From NCBI RefSeq assembly GCF_027568515.1, contig NZ_JANKZF010000003.1, positions 62,001 to 126,000 on the forward strand: 64,000 bases of DNA. Reading direction: 5' to 3'. The notes beneath the pieces were generated by a model. It did not search any database, was not told the origin of the DNA, and saw only the letters and a list, made by a program, of their open reading frames with translations. Source of the stretch: Arthrobacter sp. HY1533 (GTDB taxonomy: Bacteria > Actinomycetota > Actinomycetes > Actinomycetales > Micrococcaceae). The stretch's first letter is position 1; every line of letters begins with the position of its first letter. This document shows, piece after piece, positions 26,009 to 36,246 of the stretch. Both the position numbers and the translations under genes were made by a program.

Positions 26009-26857
26009 TCAGGCGAGCGTGACGCCAATGGCGTCGGTTGCCGCACGGAATGCCCGTGCCGCCTCGCCAAACGCCTCGGGGCCGGAGAAGCCGCCCAGTT
26101 CATGCTGGGCGGCCAGGTGCGGTTCCAGCGATGCGAAGCCTGTGTAGCCGTCCTGGCTCAGGGCCGTCAGGGTCTCCACCAGCTGGCCGTCGCCGCGCCC
26201 CGTGGGGACAACCTCGCCGCTGCCGGCAATGGCATCCTTGACCTGCAGGTATTCCAGGTAAGGGCGCAGCATGGCGTAGGCGTCGGTGTAGGGCTTGACG
26301 CCCACCTGGACAAAGTTGGCGTTGTCCCAGGCTGCGCGCAGGGCCGGGGAGTTGACGGTTTCCAGGATGTCCAGGACGCGCTCCGGGGTGTCGCCGTAGA
26401 TGTCTTTTTCGTTCTCATGGATGAGCACCACGCCGGCAGCCTCGGCTTCGCCGGCCAGCAGGGTCAGGCGCTCCATGACGGCGTCGCGGATGTCTTCCGG
26501 GCTCTTGTCCTCGGCACGGAAGAAGGAAAACATGCGGATGTACTTGGTGTCCAGGGTCTTGGCAACCTCGATGATGCGGCGTAGGCGCTCCACCTCGTGG
26601 GCCGCGGGAAGGCTGGCATCCACCTTGCCGATGGGGCTGGCGACGGCGGAAACCTTCATGCCGGAGGCGTCAAGGATCCCCTTGAGTTCTGCCAGCTGGG
26701 CATCGCTGAGTTCAACAACATTGACGCCCCAGGCACTTCGCACCTCAATGTGCGAGGCGCCCAGCGCCAGCAGTACTGCGGCCTGGACCTTGGGGTCCGG
26801 GTCGATCTCGTCGCCGAAGCCGGAAAGAGTCCAGGTGGGGTTTTGGGCGTTGCTCAT
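26009..26857 (-). CDS. Sugar phosphate isomerase/epimerase-like TIM barrel (second copy)
   Basis: A 282-residue xylose-isomerase-like TIM-barrel protein beginning WTLSGFGDEIDPDPKVQ. The catalytic metal-site Glu is expected in VVLIHENEKDIYGD and the later Asp in RAAWDNANFVQVG, with HLE-type ligand replaced by LQVKDAIAG and the final Glu in FASLEPHLA. It is the first gene of a two-gene unit with the Gfo/Idh gene. Its promoter is divergent from the second LacI regulator, with a shared operator. Relatives include hydroxypyruvate isomerases and sugar epimerases; the true reaction is open. Confidence 0.88.
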   Translation of the reverse strand: MSNAQNPTWTLSGFGDEIDPDPKVQAAVLLALGASHIEVRSAWGVNVVELSDAQLAELKGILDASGMKVSAVASPIGKVDASLPAAHEVERLRRIIEVAKTLDTKYIRMFSFFRAEDKSPEDIRDAVMERLTLLAGEAEAAGVVLIHENEKDIYGDTPERVLDILETVNSPALRAAWDNANFVQVGVKPYTDAYAMLRPYLEYLQVKDAIAGSGEVVPTGRGDGQLVETLTALSQDGYTGFASLEPHLAAQHELGGFSGPEAFGEAARAFRAATDAIGVTLA

Positions 26858-26947
26858 GCGGGCCTCCAGGATTGTTGCCGCATGCCCGGCTGCGCTCCGG
26901 CAGCCGGCAATGCGGTGATTGAGTTCACAATAGTTTGCTTGTGGCCT

Positions 26948-27009
26948 AGCCTATCGCCGAAGCAACCGCATGACAACCGATTGCCATTTCTGGCCAAAGT
27001 CCGTATTCT
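26948..27009. promoter_or_regulatory. Divergent promoters around one LacI-type operator
   Basis: The operator ATGACAACCGATTGCCAT (26970-26987) contains both -35 boxes. Plus strand: TTGCCA (26981-26986), 17 bp, TATTCT (27004-27009) for the LacI gene. Minus strand: TTGTCA (26976-26971), 17 bp, TAGGCT (26953-26948) for the TIM-barrel/Gfo unit. A bound repressor would block both directions, giving autoregulation together with control of the catabolic genes. Confidence 0.85.
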
Positions 27010-27097
27010 TGCGACTAGGACAGTGCTGTCCATCACATTTTGGCCGCCGGGCAATGCTGCCCCCACGGTCCTTCCCCCAATCACAAGGACGTGTCCC

Positions 27098-28129
27098 ATG
27101 AGCGCTCCCCCCAGCACCGGCTCCGGCGCCCACACAGGCAAGCCGGCGACGATCCACGACGTTGCCGCACTTTCGGGCGTGGCTGCCTCGACGGTCTCCC
27201 GCGCATTGTCAACGCCGGCCCGGGTCAACTTCCGCACCCGGGCACGCATCGAGGCGGCCGCCGCAGAGCTGAAGTACGTTCCCAATGCCCAGGCCAAGGC
27301 GCTGAGTTCGGGGCGGACCAAGGCTGTTGCCGTGCTGGTCGCGGACATCACCAACCCCTTCTACTTCGACATCATCCGCGGCACCCAGCTGCAGCTCAAG
27401 GCAGCTGGCTACACCCAGCTCCTGGTCGACACGGAGGAATCGGACGAGGTGGAGGTCAACACCATCGAACAATTGCTGCAAACGGCCGACGGCGTCATCC
27501 TCACCGCCTCCCGGCTCAGCGACAGCGCCATCGCCGAAGCGGCAGCCAAAATGCCGCTCGTCACCATCAACCGTGACGTCCCCGGCGTCCCCACGGTCCT
27601 GCTGGACACACCCACCGCCACCAACCAGGCCCTGGACCACCTAATTTCCCTCGGCCACTCCCACATCGCCTACCTGGGCGGCCCGGCGTCCTCCAGCTCC
27701 AACATCCGGCGCTGGGCAGCCCTCAGCGCAGCTGCGGAGGAGCGCGGGGTTTCGGTGGTCAACCTGGGACCCTTCGCGCCGCGGACCCATTCGGGTGCCG
27801 CCGCGGCAGATGCCCTGGTCCATTCCGGGGCCACCGCCGGCATTGCCTTCAACGACCTCATGGCCATCGGCATGTTGCAGCGGCTGGCGGCCCGCGGCGT
27901 CAGGGTGCCGGCGGACATCAGCATCGTGGGCTGCGACGACATCTTCGGCGCCGACTTCTGCAGCCCTCCCCTGACCACCGTCACGGCCCCCGTGGAGCAG
28001 GCCGGCCGTGTTGCCGTGACCATGCTGCTGAGCCAGATCGACCCCGGGCTGGGGTCCCTGCCCCGCAACCAGTCGGTGCTGCCAACCTTCCTGACCATCC
28101 GCGACTCCACCGGCCCCGTGGCCAGCTGA
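27098..28129 (+). CDS. LacI-family transcriptional regulator (family 5 ABC / isomerase module)
   Basis: A 343-residue LacI/GalR repressor with HTH TIHDVAALSGVAASTVSRAL at about residues 18-37, hinge ALSSGRTKAVAVLVADITN, and effector domain with NPFYFDIIRGTQ, VDTEESDEVEVNT and GCDDIFGADFCSPPLTTV. It closely parallels the regulator at 15974-17050 in hinge and recognition region, consistent with similar operators. ATG at 27098 has CAAGGAC upstream; an open frame continues far upstream but only as read-through of non-coding sequence. It likely controls the divergent unit and the family 5 ABC operon. Confidence 0.93.
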   Translation: MSAPPSTGSGAHTGKPATIHDVAALSGVAASTVSRALSTPARVNFRTRARIEAAAAELKYVPNAQAKALSSGRTKAVAVLVADITNPFYFDIIRGTQLQLKAAGYTQLLVDTEESDEVEVNTIEQLLQTADGVILTASRLSDSAIAEAAAKMPLVTINRDVPGVPTVLLDTPTATNQALDHLISLGHSHIAYLGGPASSSSNIRRWAALSAAAEERGVSVVNLGPFAPRTHSGAAAADALVHSGATAGIAFNDLMAIGMLQRLAARGVRVPADISIVGCDDIFGADFCSPPLTTVTAPVEQAGRVAVTMLLSQIDPGLGSLPRNQSVLPTFLTIRDSTGPVAS

Positions 28130-28141
28130 GCCAAGCGCCAG

Positions 28142-29833
<1,692 letters not shown>

Positions 29834-29967
29834 TTACTTGGCCCCGGGACAACTTTTTATTAGGCTTGGCAGGTTTGCGCCCTGCGCATCCGGCAAATCC
29901 GGGTGTGTGCGGCTTGCGCAAAGATGCACAGCGGGCAACAAGAACTCATGGAAGAGGCGTAATACAC

Positions 29968-32900
29968 GTGCCAGAGCAATCCATCCACCGTCTACCCGAA
30001 GAATTTGGCGGCAACGAGTGGCTCGTCGATGAACTGTATGAGCGCTACAAGGGCGACAAGAATTCAGTGGACACAAAGTGGTGGCCACTCTTTGAAGGGT
30101 TCGCCGCGGATGATGCGGCAGGCAATGGCCGCCACACCGCAGCACCGGCTCCCATCACCGCCCAGATCCCGGTAGTGCCGGCCCCCGCAGCAGCCGCGCC
30201 CGTGGCCCCTGCCGCTCCCGCAGCAAGCACGACGGCGGCAGCTCCGGCCGCCGCCCCGGCAGCACCCGCCGCGGCCCCCAAGGCCCAGGCCGCACCGCGG
30301 CCCCCCGCCCCCGCCAAGGACGCAGCCCGCACCGGCACCACGCCCATCCCGGCCCAGCTGCCCAAGACTGCCAAGGACAAGTCCGTCCCGGAAGAGTCCG
30401 TCAAGACCATCCTGCGCGGCCCGGCCAAGGCCATTGCGGCCAACATGGTCACGAGCCTGGAAGTGCCCACGGCCACCAGCGTCCGTGCCATCCCGGCCAA
30501 GCTGCTCATTGACAACCGCCTGGTCATCAACTCCAACCTTGCCCGTGCCCGCGGCGGCAAGGTCTCCTTCACCCACTTGATCGGCTACGCCGTCATCAAG
30601 GCCCTGGCCGCCTTCCCGTCCATGAACGTGATCTACGACGAGATCGACGGCAAGCCCGTGGCCGTCCAGCCCCCGCACGTGAACTTCGGCATTGCCATTG
30701 ACATGCCCAAGCCCGACGGCACCCGCCTGCTCATGGTGCCGAACATCAAGCGCGCCGAGACCATGAACTTCGCCGAGTTCTGGCACACGTACGAGGACCT
30801 GATCAAGCGCGCCCGCGCCAACAAGCTCACGGCAGATGACCACTCGGGCACCACTGTCTCGCTGACCAACCCGGGCGGCATCGGCACCGTGCACTCCGTG
30901 CCGCGCCTGTCCAAGGGCCAGGCCGCCATCATCGGCGTCGGCTCGCTGGACTACCCGGCCGAGTACCAGGGCGCCAGCCCCAAGATCATCGCCCAAAACG
31001 CCGTCTCCAAGATCCTGACGCTGACCAGCACCTATGACCACCGCGTCATCCAGGGTGCCGGCTCCGGCGAGTTCCTGAAGAAGGTCCACCAGCTCCTGCT
31101 CGGTGCCGAGGGTTTCTACGACGAGATCTTTGAATCCCTGCGCATCCCCTACGAGCCCGTCCGCTGGAGCCTGGACGTCCAGGTTGACCCGGCCGACGAG
31201 ATCAACAAGGTCGCCCGGATCCAGCAGCTCATCCACTCCTACCGCGTGCGCGGCCACCTCATGGCCGACACCGACCCGCTGGAATACGTCCAGCGCAAGC
31301 ACCCCGACCTGGACGTGCTCACCTACGGCCTGACGCTGTGGGACCTGGACCGCGAATGGCCCACGGGCGGCTTCGGCGGCAAGGCCAAGCTGCTGCTCCG
31401 CGACATCCTCGGAGTCCTGCGCGACGCCTACTGCCGCACCACCGGCGTGGAGTACATGCACATCCAGGAGCCGGAGCAGCGTGCCTGGTTCCAGGACGAG
31501 CTGGAGCACCCCTACTCCAAGCCCAGCCGCGAAGAGCAGCTGCGCATTGTCTCCAAGCTGAACTCCGCGGAGGCGTTTGAGACGTTCCTGCAGACCAAGT
31601 TCGTGGGCCAGAAGCGCTTCTCCCTGGAGGGCGGCGAATCACTGATCCCGCTGCTGGACTCCATCATCTCCGACGCGGCCGACGACGGCCTCGACGAGGT
31701 TGCGATCGGCATGGCCCACCGCGGCCGCCTGAACGTTCTCACCAACATCGCCGGCAAGACCTACGCACAGGTCTTCCGCGAATTTGAGGGAACCCAGGAC
31801 GTGCGCAGCATCCAGGGCTCCGGCGACGTCAAGTACCACCTCGGCACCGAGGGCACCTTCACCTCCGACGCCGGCAACGAGACCAAGGTCTACCTGGCCG
31901 CCAACCCCTCGCACCTGGAAGCCGTCGACGGCGTCCTGGAGGGCATCGTCCGCGCCAAGCAGGACCGCCTGGACCAGGGCGAGAACTTCCCCGTGCTGCC
32001 CATCATGGTCCACGGCGACGCCGCCTTCGCCGGCCAGGGTGTTGTTGCCGAAACCCTGAACCTGTCCCAGCTGCGCGGCTACCGCACAGGTGGAACCATC
32101 CACATCGTGGTCAACAACCAGGTTGGCTTCACCACGGCGCCGTCGTCCTCGCGCTCATCGGTGTACTCCACCGACGTGGCCAAGATGATCCAGGCCCCCG
32201 TGTTCCACGTGAACGGCGATGACCCGGAAGCAGTGGTCCGCACGGCCCAGCTGGCGTACCAGTTCCAGCAGCGCTTCCGCAAGGACGTTGTCATCGACCT
32301 GGTCTGCTACCGCCGTCGTGGCCACAACGAGGGTGACGACCCCTCGATGACCCAGCCGCTGATGTACAACCTGATCGAGGCCAAGCGCTCGGTGCGCCGC
32401 CTGTACACCGAGGCATTGATTGGCCGCGGCGACATCACCGAAGAGGAAGCCACGCAGCTGCTGCGTGACTACCAGGAACGCCTGGAGCGTGTCTTCGCCG
32501 AGACGCACGCCGCCCAGACCTCCCCCATCCCGATCATCACCAAGGATTCGCAGGCCGTGTCCGACCTGGAGCGCCCTATCGCGCAGCAGGCCGACTCCGG
32601 TGTCAACGATCCCCAGGTCACGGCCATCAGCGCCGACGTGCTGGCACACATCGGTGACACGCATCTGGCCATCCCGGAGGGCTTCGAGGTGCACCAGAAG
32701 CTCAAGCCGCTGCTGGAAAAGCGTGCCGCAATGTCCCGTGAAGGCGGCATTGACTGGGGCTTTGGTGAGCTCACGGCCTTCGGTTCGCTGCTCATGGAAG
32801 GTGTTCCCGTCCGTGTGGCCGGGCAGGACTCCCGCCGCGGCACGTTCGTGCAGCGCCACGCGGTCTTCCACGACCGCGCCAACGGCAACGTGTGGACCCC

Positions 32901-33783
32901 GCTGGCGGAGCTCAGCGAGGACCAGGCCAAGCTGTGGATCTACGACTCCCTGCTGAGCGAATACGCCGCCATGGCGTTTGAGTACGGCTACTCGGTGGAA
33001 CGCCCCGACGCCCTGGTGGTGTGGGAGGCCCAGTTCGGCGACTTCGTCAATGGTGCCCAGACGGTCATTGACGAGTTCATCTCCTCGGCCGAGCAGAAGT
33101 GGGGCCAGCGTTCCTCGCTCGTGCTCATGCTGCCGCACGGCTACGAGGGCCAGGGCCCGGACCACTCCTCCGCCCGCATCGAGCGCTTCATGCAGATGTG
33201 TGCAGAAGAGAACATGATCGTGGCCAACCCGACCACGCCGGCCTCGCACTTCCACCTGCTGCGCCGCCAGGCCTACCGCCGTCCGCGCAAGCCGCTGATC
33301 ATCTTCACCCCGAAGCAGCTGCTGCGCCTGAAGGCTGCGGCATCCTCGGTGGAGGACTTCACCCAGGGCGGCTTCCGCCCCGTCATCGGGGAACACGCGG
33401 CACTGGACAACAACGCCGTCGACCGCGTCATCCTGGTCTCCGGCCGCCTGTACTACGACCTGCTCGCCGCACGCGACAAGGCCGGGGACACCAAGGCAGC
33501 CATCGTCCGCGTGGAGCAGCTGTACCCGCTGCCCCTGGATGAGATCAAGGCAGAGCTGGCCAAGTACCCCAACGCTGACATCGTCTGGGCGCAGGACGAG
33601 CCGGCCAACCAGGGACCGTGGCCGTTCATGGGCCTGAACTTGGCCCCCGAGCTGGACCGCAAGCTGGGCCGCAAGCTGGGCCGTGTTTCACGCCCGGCCT
33701 CGGCCTCCACGGCAACGGGTTCGGCCAAGAACCACGCTGTTGAACAGACGCTGCTGGTCAAGCAGGCGTTCGAGCGCAGCTAG
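29968..33783 (+). CDS. kgd: Multifunctional 2-oxoglutarate decarboxylase/dehydrogenase (Kgd/OdhA)
   Basis: A 1271-residue fusion typical of actinobacteria. Order: a short N-terminal E1 segment (EEFGGNEWLVDELYERYKGD), an Ala/Pro-rich linker (about 45-125), a succinyltransferase-like E2 domain whose catalytic His is in YDHRVIQGAGSGEFL, then the thiamine-diphosphate E1 dehydrogenase domain with MAHRGRLNVLTNIAGK, HGDAAFAGQGVVAE and a full C-terminal transketolase part. The lipoyl domain is absent, as in this family, so it works with a separate E2. It links the TCA cycle to succinyl-CoA or succinic semialdehyde and is normally inhibited by the FHA protein OdhI/GarA. GTG at 29968 is preceded by GAAGAGG. 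Confidence 0.96.
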   Translation: MPEQSIHRLPEEFGGNEWLVDELYERYKGDKNSVDTKWWPLFEGFAADDAAGNGRHTAAPAPITAQIPVVPAPAAAAPVAPAAPAASTTAAAPAAAPAAPAAAPKAQAAPRPPAPAKDAARTGTTPIPAQLPKTAKDKSVPEESVKTILRGPAKAIAANMVTSLEVPTATSVRAIPAKLLIDNRLVINSNLARARGGKVSFTHLIGYAVIKALAAFPSMNVIYDEIDGKPVAVQPPHVNFGIAIDMPKPDGTRLLMVPNIKRAETMNFAEFWHTYEDLIKRARANKLTADDHSGTTVSLTNPGGIGTVHSVPRLSKGQAAIIGVGSLDYPAEYQGASPKIIAQNAVSKILTLTSTYDHRVIQGAGSGEFLKKVHQLLLGAEGFYDEIFESLRIPYEPVRWSLDVQVDPADEINKVARIQQLIHSYRVRGHLMADTDPLEYVQRKHPDLDVLTYGLTLWDLDREWPTGGFGGKAKLLLRDILGVLRDAYCRTTGVEYMHIQEPEQRAWFQDELEHPYSKPSREEQLRIVSKLNSAEAFETFLQTKFVGQKRFSLEGGESLIPLLDSIISDAADDGLDEVAIGMAHRGRLNVLTNIAGKTYAQVFREFEGTQDVRSIQGSGDVKYHLGTEGTFTSDAGNETKVYLAANPSHLEAVDGVLEGIVRAKQDRLDQGENFPVLPIMVHGDAAFAGQGVVAETLNLSQLRGYRTGGTIHIVVNNQVGFTTAPSSSRSSVYSTDVAKMIQAPVFHVNGDDPEAVVRTAQLAYQFQQRFRKDVVIDLVCYRRRGHNEGDDPSMTQPLMYNLIEAKRSVRRLYTEALIGRGDITEEEATQLLRDYQERLERVFAETHAAQTSPIPIITKDSQAVSDLERPIAQQADSGVNDPQVTAISADVLAHIGDTHLAIPEGFEVHQKLKPLLEKRAAMSREGGIDWGFGELTAFGSLLMEGVPVRVAGQDSRRGTFVQRHAVFHDRANGNVWTPLAELSEDQAKLWIYDSLLSEYAAMAFEYGYSVERPDALVVWEAQFGDFVNGAQTVIDEFISSAEQKWGQRSSLVLMLPHGYEGQGPDHSSARIERFMQMCAEENMIVANPTTPASHFHLLRRQAYRRPRKPLIIFTPKQLLRLKAAASSVEDFTQGGFRPVIGEHAALDNNAVDRVILVSGRLYYDLLAARDKAGDTKAAIVRVEQLYPLPLDEIKAELAKYPNADIVWAQDEPANQGPWPFMGLNLAPELDRKLGRKLGRVSRPASASTATGSAKNHAVEQTLLVKQAFERS

Positions 33784-33792
33784 AACCACACT

Positions 33793-33837
33793 GATGCCCG
33801 GTCTGCACCATCAGGCCGGGCATCTTTTTATTTTTTT
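33793..33837 (+). terminator. Terminator of kgd
   Basis: GATGCCCGG (33793-33801) pairs with CCGGGCATC (33816-33824) around a 14-nt loop and is followed by TTTTTATTTTTTT. It lies 10 nt after the kgd stop. Confidence 0.93.
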
Positions 33838-33866
33838 CGCTTGAAGTGCACAAGGAAGAGGGCGCC

Positions 33867-34466
33867 GTGGAAAAACGGGAACTGCGAATAGTGGCTGTTG
33901 GGGACGAGCTGGTTGCAGGTGTGGGCGACCCCCGCGCCCTGGGCTGGCTGGGACGGGTCCTGGCCCGCACGCCGTCGGACGCCGTCTTGATCGAGCCGTT
34001 TGTCATGGCGGCCCCGCGCGAGGGCACGGAGGCGCTGGCCGGCCGCTGGCTGCAGGAAGCCGGCCGGCGCTTTGACGACTTCCACGAGAACCGGCTCGTG
34101 ATCGGCCTCTCCGGCCGCGACATCGAGTACGGGCTCTCCACTGCGCGCAGCCGGCTGAACCTGGCCAACATCCTGGACGGCGCCACGCAGCTGAACATCC
34201 CGGTGTTTGTTGTGGGCCCCCCGCCGTCCCTGGACCCGGCGCTGAACCGCAAGCTGGCAGAGCTGAACACCGCGTTCGCCGACGTCACCACACGCCGCAA
34301 GCACCACTATGTTGACACCTTTGCCCCGCTGCAGAACCACGAGCAGTGGCGCAACGATGTCGCCGCCAACGCCGGATCCCCCGGACAGGCCGGCTACGGC
34401 CTCATGGCTTGGCTCGTGCTGCACCGCGGCTGGTACCAGTGGCTGGAGATTCCCGAGGCGGTCTAA
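33867..34466 (+). CDS. SGNH/GDSL-like protein with altered nucleophile motif
   Basis: A 199-residue protein resembling SGNH-fold esterases: an opening strand LRIVAVGDELVAGVGDP, a middle VVGPPPSLDPALN segment and alternating helices. The block I motif GDSL is replaced by GDEL, so the nucleophilic Ser is missing, and the block V Asp-x-x-His is not evident. It may be a non-catalytic relative or use another residue. The GTG at 33867 has GAGGGC just upstream; an earlier start at 33846 is possible. It lies between two strong terminators, so it is probably transcribed alone. No signal peptide, so cytosolic. Confidence 0.75.
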   Translation: MEKRELRIVAVGDELVAGVGDPRALGWLGRVLARTPSDAVLIEPFVMAAPREGTEALAGRWLQEAGRRFDDFHENRLVIGLSGRDIEYGLSTARSRLNLANILDGATQLNIPVFVVGPPPSLDPALNRKLAELNTAFADVTTRRKHHYVDTFAPLQNHEQWRNDVAANAGSPGQAGYGLMAWLVLHRGWYQWLEIPEAV

Positions 34467-34477
34467 GGCTCCCTCCC

Positions 34478-34547
34478 GCGCCGAAGGCGCAGTTGTTGCC
34501 GGTATCCACGCGGATAACGGCAGCAACTGCTCCTTCGGCGCTTTTTT
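34478..34547 (+). terminator. Long-stem terminator of the SGNH gene
   Basis: A nearly perfect stem of about 28 bp (GCGCCGAAGG..GCAGTTGTTGCCG paired with CGGCAGCAACTG..CCTTCGGCGC) ends at 34541 and is followed by TTTTTT. Confidence 0.92.
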
Positions 34548-34551
34548 ATTT

Positions 34552-34612
34552 CGCGATATATCTTGATCTGCGGCGAAACGCGTTATATCGTGAAGTCATA
34601 CACGCGATATAG
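34552..34612. promoter_or_regulatory. Candidate PadR operators upstream of the DUF4097-padR pair
   Basis: Three copies of a CGATATA-type element occur: CGCGATATATC (34552-34562), TTATATCG (34583-34590, inverted) and CGCGATATAG (34603-34612). The last two form a dyad ATATCG-N14-CGATAT at 34585-34610. They lie just before the ribosome site of the DUF4097 gene and are AT-rich compared with surrounding DNA. Autoregulation by the PadR protein encoded downstream is the natural explanation. Confidence 0.65.
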
Positions 34613-34631
34613 CTCGAAGAAGGGAGCAGTC

Positions 34632-35456
34632 ATGGACCAGGAATCATGGTCGGTCAGCGAACCGCAGACCATTGAGCTCGCCGGCGTCGCCGAGGTCAAG
34701 GTGGCGCTGGTCAAGGGCCGGTTCGACATAGTGGTCACGGAAGGCACCGGCACCACCTTGGAAATCTCCGAGGTGGACGGCCAGCCGCTGGAGGTCAACT
34801 TCAGCAACGGCACGCTGAAGGTGGAGCACTTCAACGCATCCAACTGGCTGCAGCGCCTCATCAACTTCCAGCAGGCCGCCACGGCCGTCATCAGCATCGC
34901 CGTTCCCGCCGGCACCTTCGTCACGGCCAGCACGGTCAATGGCGACGGCATGGTCAGCGGCAGCGCCAAGACCACCCTGCGCACTGTCACCGGATCCCTC
35001 ATGGCCGACGCCACCGAGGGCATGCTGAACCTTGACACCGTCAGCGGGGAGATTATTGCCCGGGACCACCGCGGCCCCCTGGTGGTCAAGAGTGTCTCCG
35101 GGGAGGTCATGGCCTCGGGCCAGATGAGCGATGTCCGGGCCAGCACAGTCTCCGGAAACGTCAGCTTTGACCTGCACGGGCACCCCAGCAGCGTCAACGC
35201 AAAGTCGGTCTCGGGCGACATCACGGTCCGCGTGCCGCAGGACTGCGGCGTCAACGCCACAGCCACGAGCGCCTCGGGCACGCTGCTGCTCAACGGCGAA
35301 CGGTTCAGCAACCTGGGCCAAAACACCAACGCCTCGGCCGGGCCGGATTCGCCGCGGCTCACGGTGCACACCTCCACCGTCTCCGGCACCGTTTCGATTG
35401 TGCATGCCCAGCCGGAACGGCAGAACGGGCCCTCGCTTGCAAAGGAGGACTCCTGA
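34632..35456 (+). CDS. DUF4097-family beta-repeat protein
   Basis: A 274-residue protein built of repeated short beta-strand units, such as STVNGDGMVSGSAKTTLRTVTGSL, LDTVSGEIIA, VKSVSGEVMA, ASTVSGNVSF, AKSVSGDITV and TSTVSGTVSI. The recurring (T/S)VSG turn is characteristic of DUF4097 adhesin-like beta-helices. No signal peptide or membrane segment is visible, so it is probably cytosolic. It starts at ATG 34632 after AGGGAG and its stop overlaps the padR start (TGATG), so the two are coupled; DUF4097-padR pairs are common in actinobacteria. The molecular role is unknown; a link to envelope stress is only a guess. Confidence 0.88.
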   Translation: MDQESWSVSEPQTIELAGVAEVKVALVKGRFDIVVTEGTGTTLEISEVDGQPLEVNFSNGTLKVEHFNASNWLQRLINFQQAATAVISIAVPAGTFVTASTVNGDGMVSGSAKTTLRTVTGSLMADATEGMLNLDTVSGEIIARDHRGPLVVKSVSGEVMASGQMSDVRASTVSGNVSFDLHGHPSSVNAKSVSGDITVRVPQDCGVNATATSASGTLLLNGERFSNLGQNTNASAGPDSPRLTVHTSTVSGTVSIVHAQPERQNGPSLAKEDS

Positions 35457-36064
35457 TGCCTCCCGTCTTCGCCCACGGCGCCCTCCGGCTTTACCTTTTG
35501 GCAGCACTCGAGGAAGGGCCCCAGCACGGCTACGAAATCATCCGCGCCCTCACCGACCGCTTTGGCGGCACCTACTCCCCCAGCGCCGGCACGGTGTACC
35601 CGCGGCTGGCCAAGCTTCAGGAGGAGGGGCTGCTGGAAACCACCATGGACGGCCGGCGCACCATTTATTCGCTGACGCCGGCCGGGCACGCCGAGCTTGA
35701 CCGCCGGCGGCACGAGCTCAACGAGGTGCAGGCCAACATCACCGCCTCCGTGCGCCGCCTGGCCGACGACATCCGCACCGATCTGCAGGAGAACATGCGC
35801 AGCCTCAGGGCAGACCTTGCCGCGACTGCGGAGACGGCCAGGACTGCGGCCAGGCCCGCCCCCAAGGCGCCCCACCGCGAACCCGCAGGAACCGGCAGGG
35901 CCCTAAAGGAGGCCGAATTTGCCTTGGCGCAGTTCCGCGACGACATGCGCATTGAGCTGCGCCTGCACGCTGCCAAAAACGGCCTGGACGAGGTGGCAGT
36001 TGACACCCTGCGCAGCGTCCTGGACCAGGCCGCCACGGCCCTGAGGTCCACTTTGGGGCGGTGA
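35456..36064 (+). CDS. PadR-family transcriptional regulator
   Basis: A 202-residue PadR regulator. The winged HTH occupies residues 8-80: LRLYLLAALEEGPQHGYEII, the recognition part SPSAGTVYPRLAKLQEEGLL and the wing DGRRTIYSLTPAG. A long charged C-terminal region (about 85-200) with coiled-coil character serves dimerisation; a Pro/Ala linker splits it near 130. It overlaps the DUF4097 gene by one base. Operator candidates with CGATATA arms precede the pair, suggesting autorepression relieved by an unknown ligand. Confidence 0.92.
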   Translation: MPPVFAHGALRLYLLAALEEGPQHGYEIIRALTDRFGGTYSPSAGTVYPRLAKLQEEGLLETTMDGRRTIYSLTPAGHAELDRRRHELNEVQANITASVRRLADDIRTDLQENMRSLRADLAATAETARTAARPAPKAPHREPAGTGRALKEAEFALAQFRDDMRIELRLHAAKNGLDEVAVDTLRSVLDQAATALRSTLGR

Positions 36065-36154
36065 ACCGGCCCGCCGGTTAGGTGCGCATGTGCCACTTAT
36101 GCGAAACTAGAAGCAGATCGGTTTTGAAGATCTTTTAGATGATTGGAGGCAGCT

Positions 36155-36229
36155 ATGTCGAAGCGTTCACGTAAGCGTCGGGATCGTAAGCGTGGCGGCG
36201 CTAACCACGGTAAGCGTCCCAACACGTAA
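36155..36229 (+). CDS. Small ribosomal protein bL37
   Basis: A 24-residue, highly basic peptide (starting MSKRSRKRRDRK and ending NHGKRPNT) encoded from ATG 36155 to TAA 36229. GGAGG at 36145-36149 provides a strong ribosome site 5 nt before the ATG. It matches the pattern of the actinobacterial large-subunit protein bL37 described in mycobacterial ribosomes: a Lys/Arg block followed by a conserved A-N-H-G-K-R-P. It is too short for usual gene finders. It stands alone between padR and the convergent rsrA-sigR unit. Confidence 0.88.
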   Translation: MSKRSRKRRDRKRGGANHGKRPNT

Positions 36230-36246
36230 GTCTTGACTTATAAAAA

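Noticed and set aside
26597-27097. A long N-terminal extension of the second LacI protein
   Set aside because: The extension crosses the divergent promoters and operator, and the HTH lies at the expected distance from ATG 27098.
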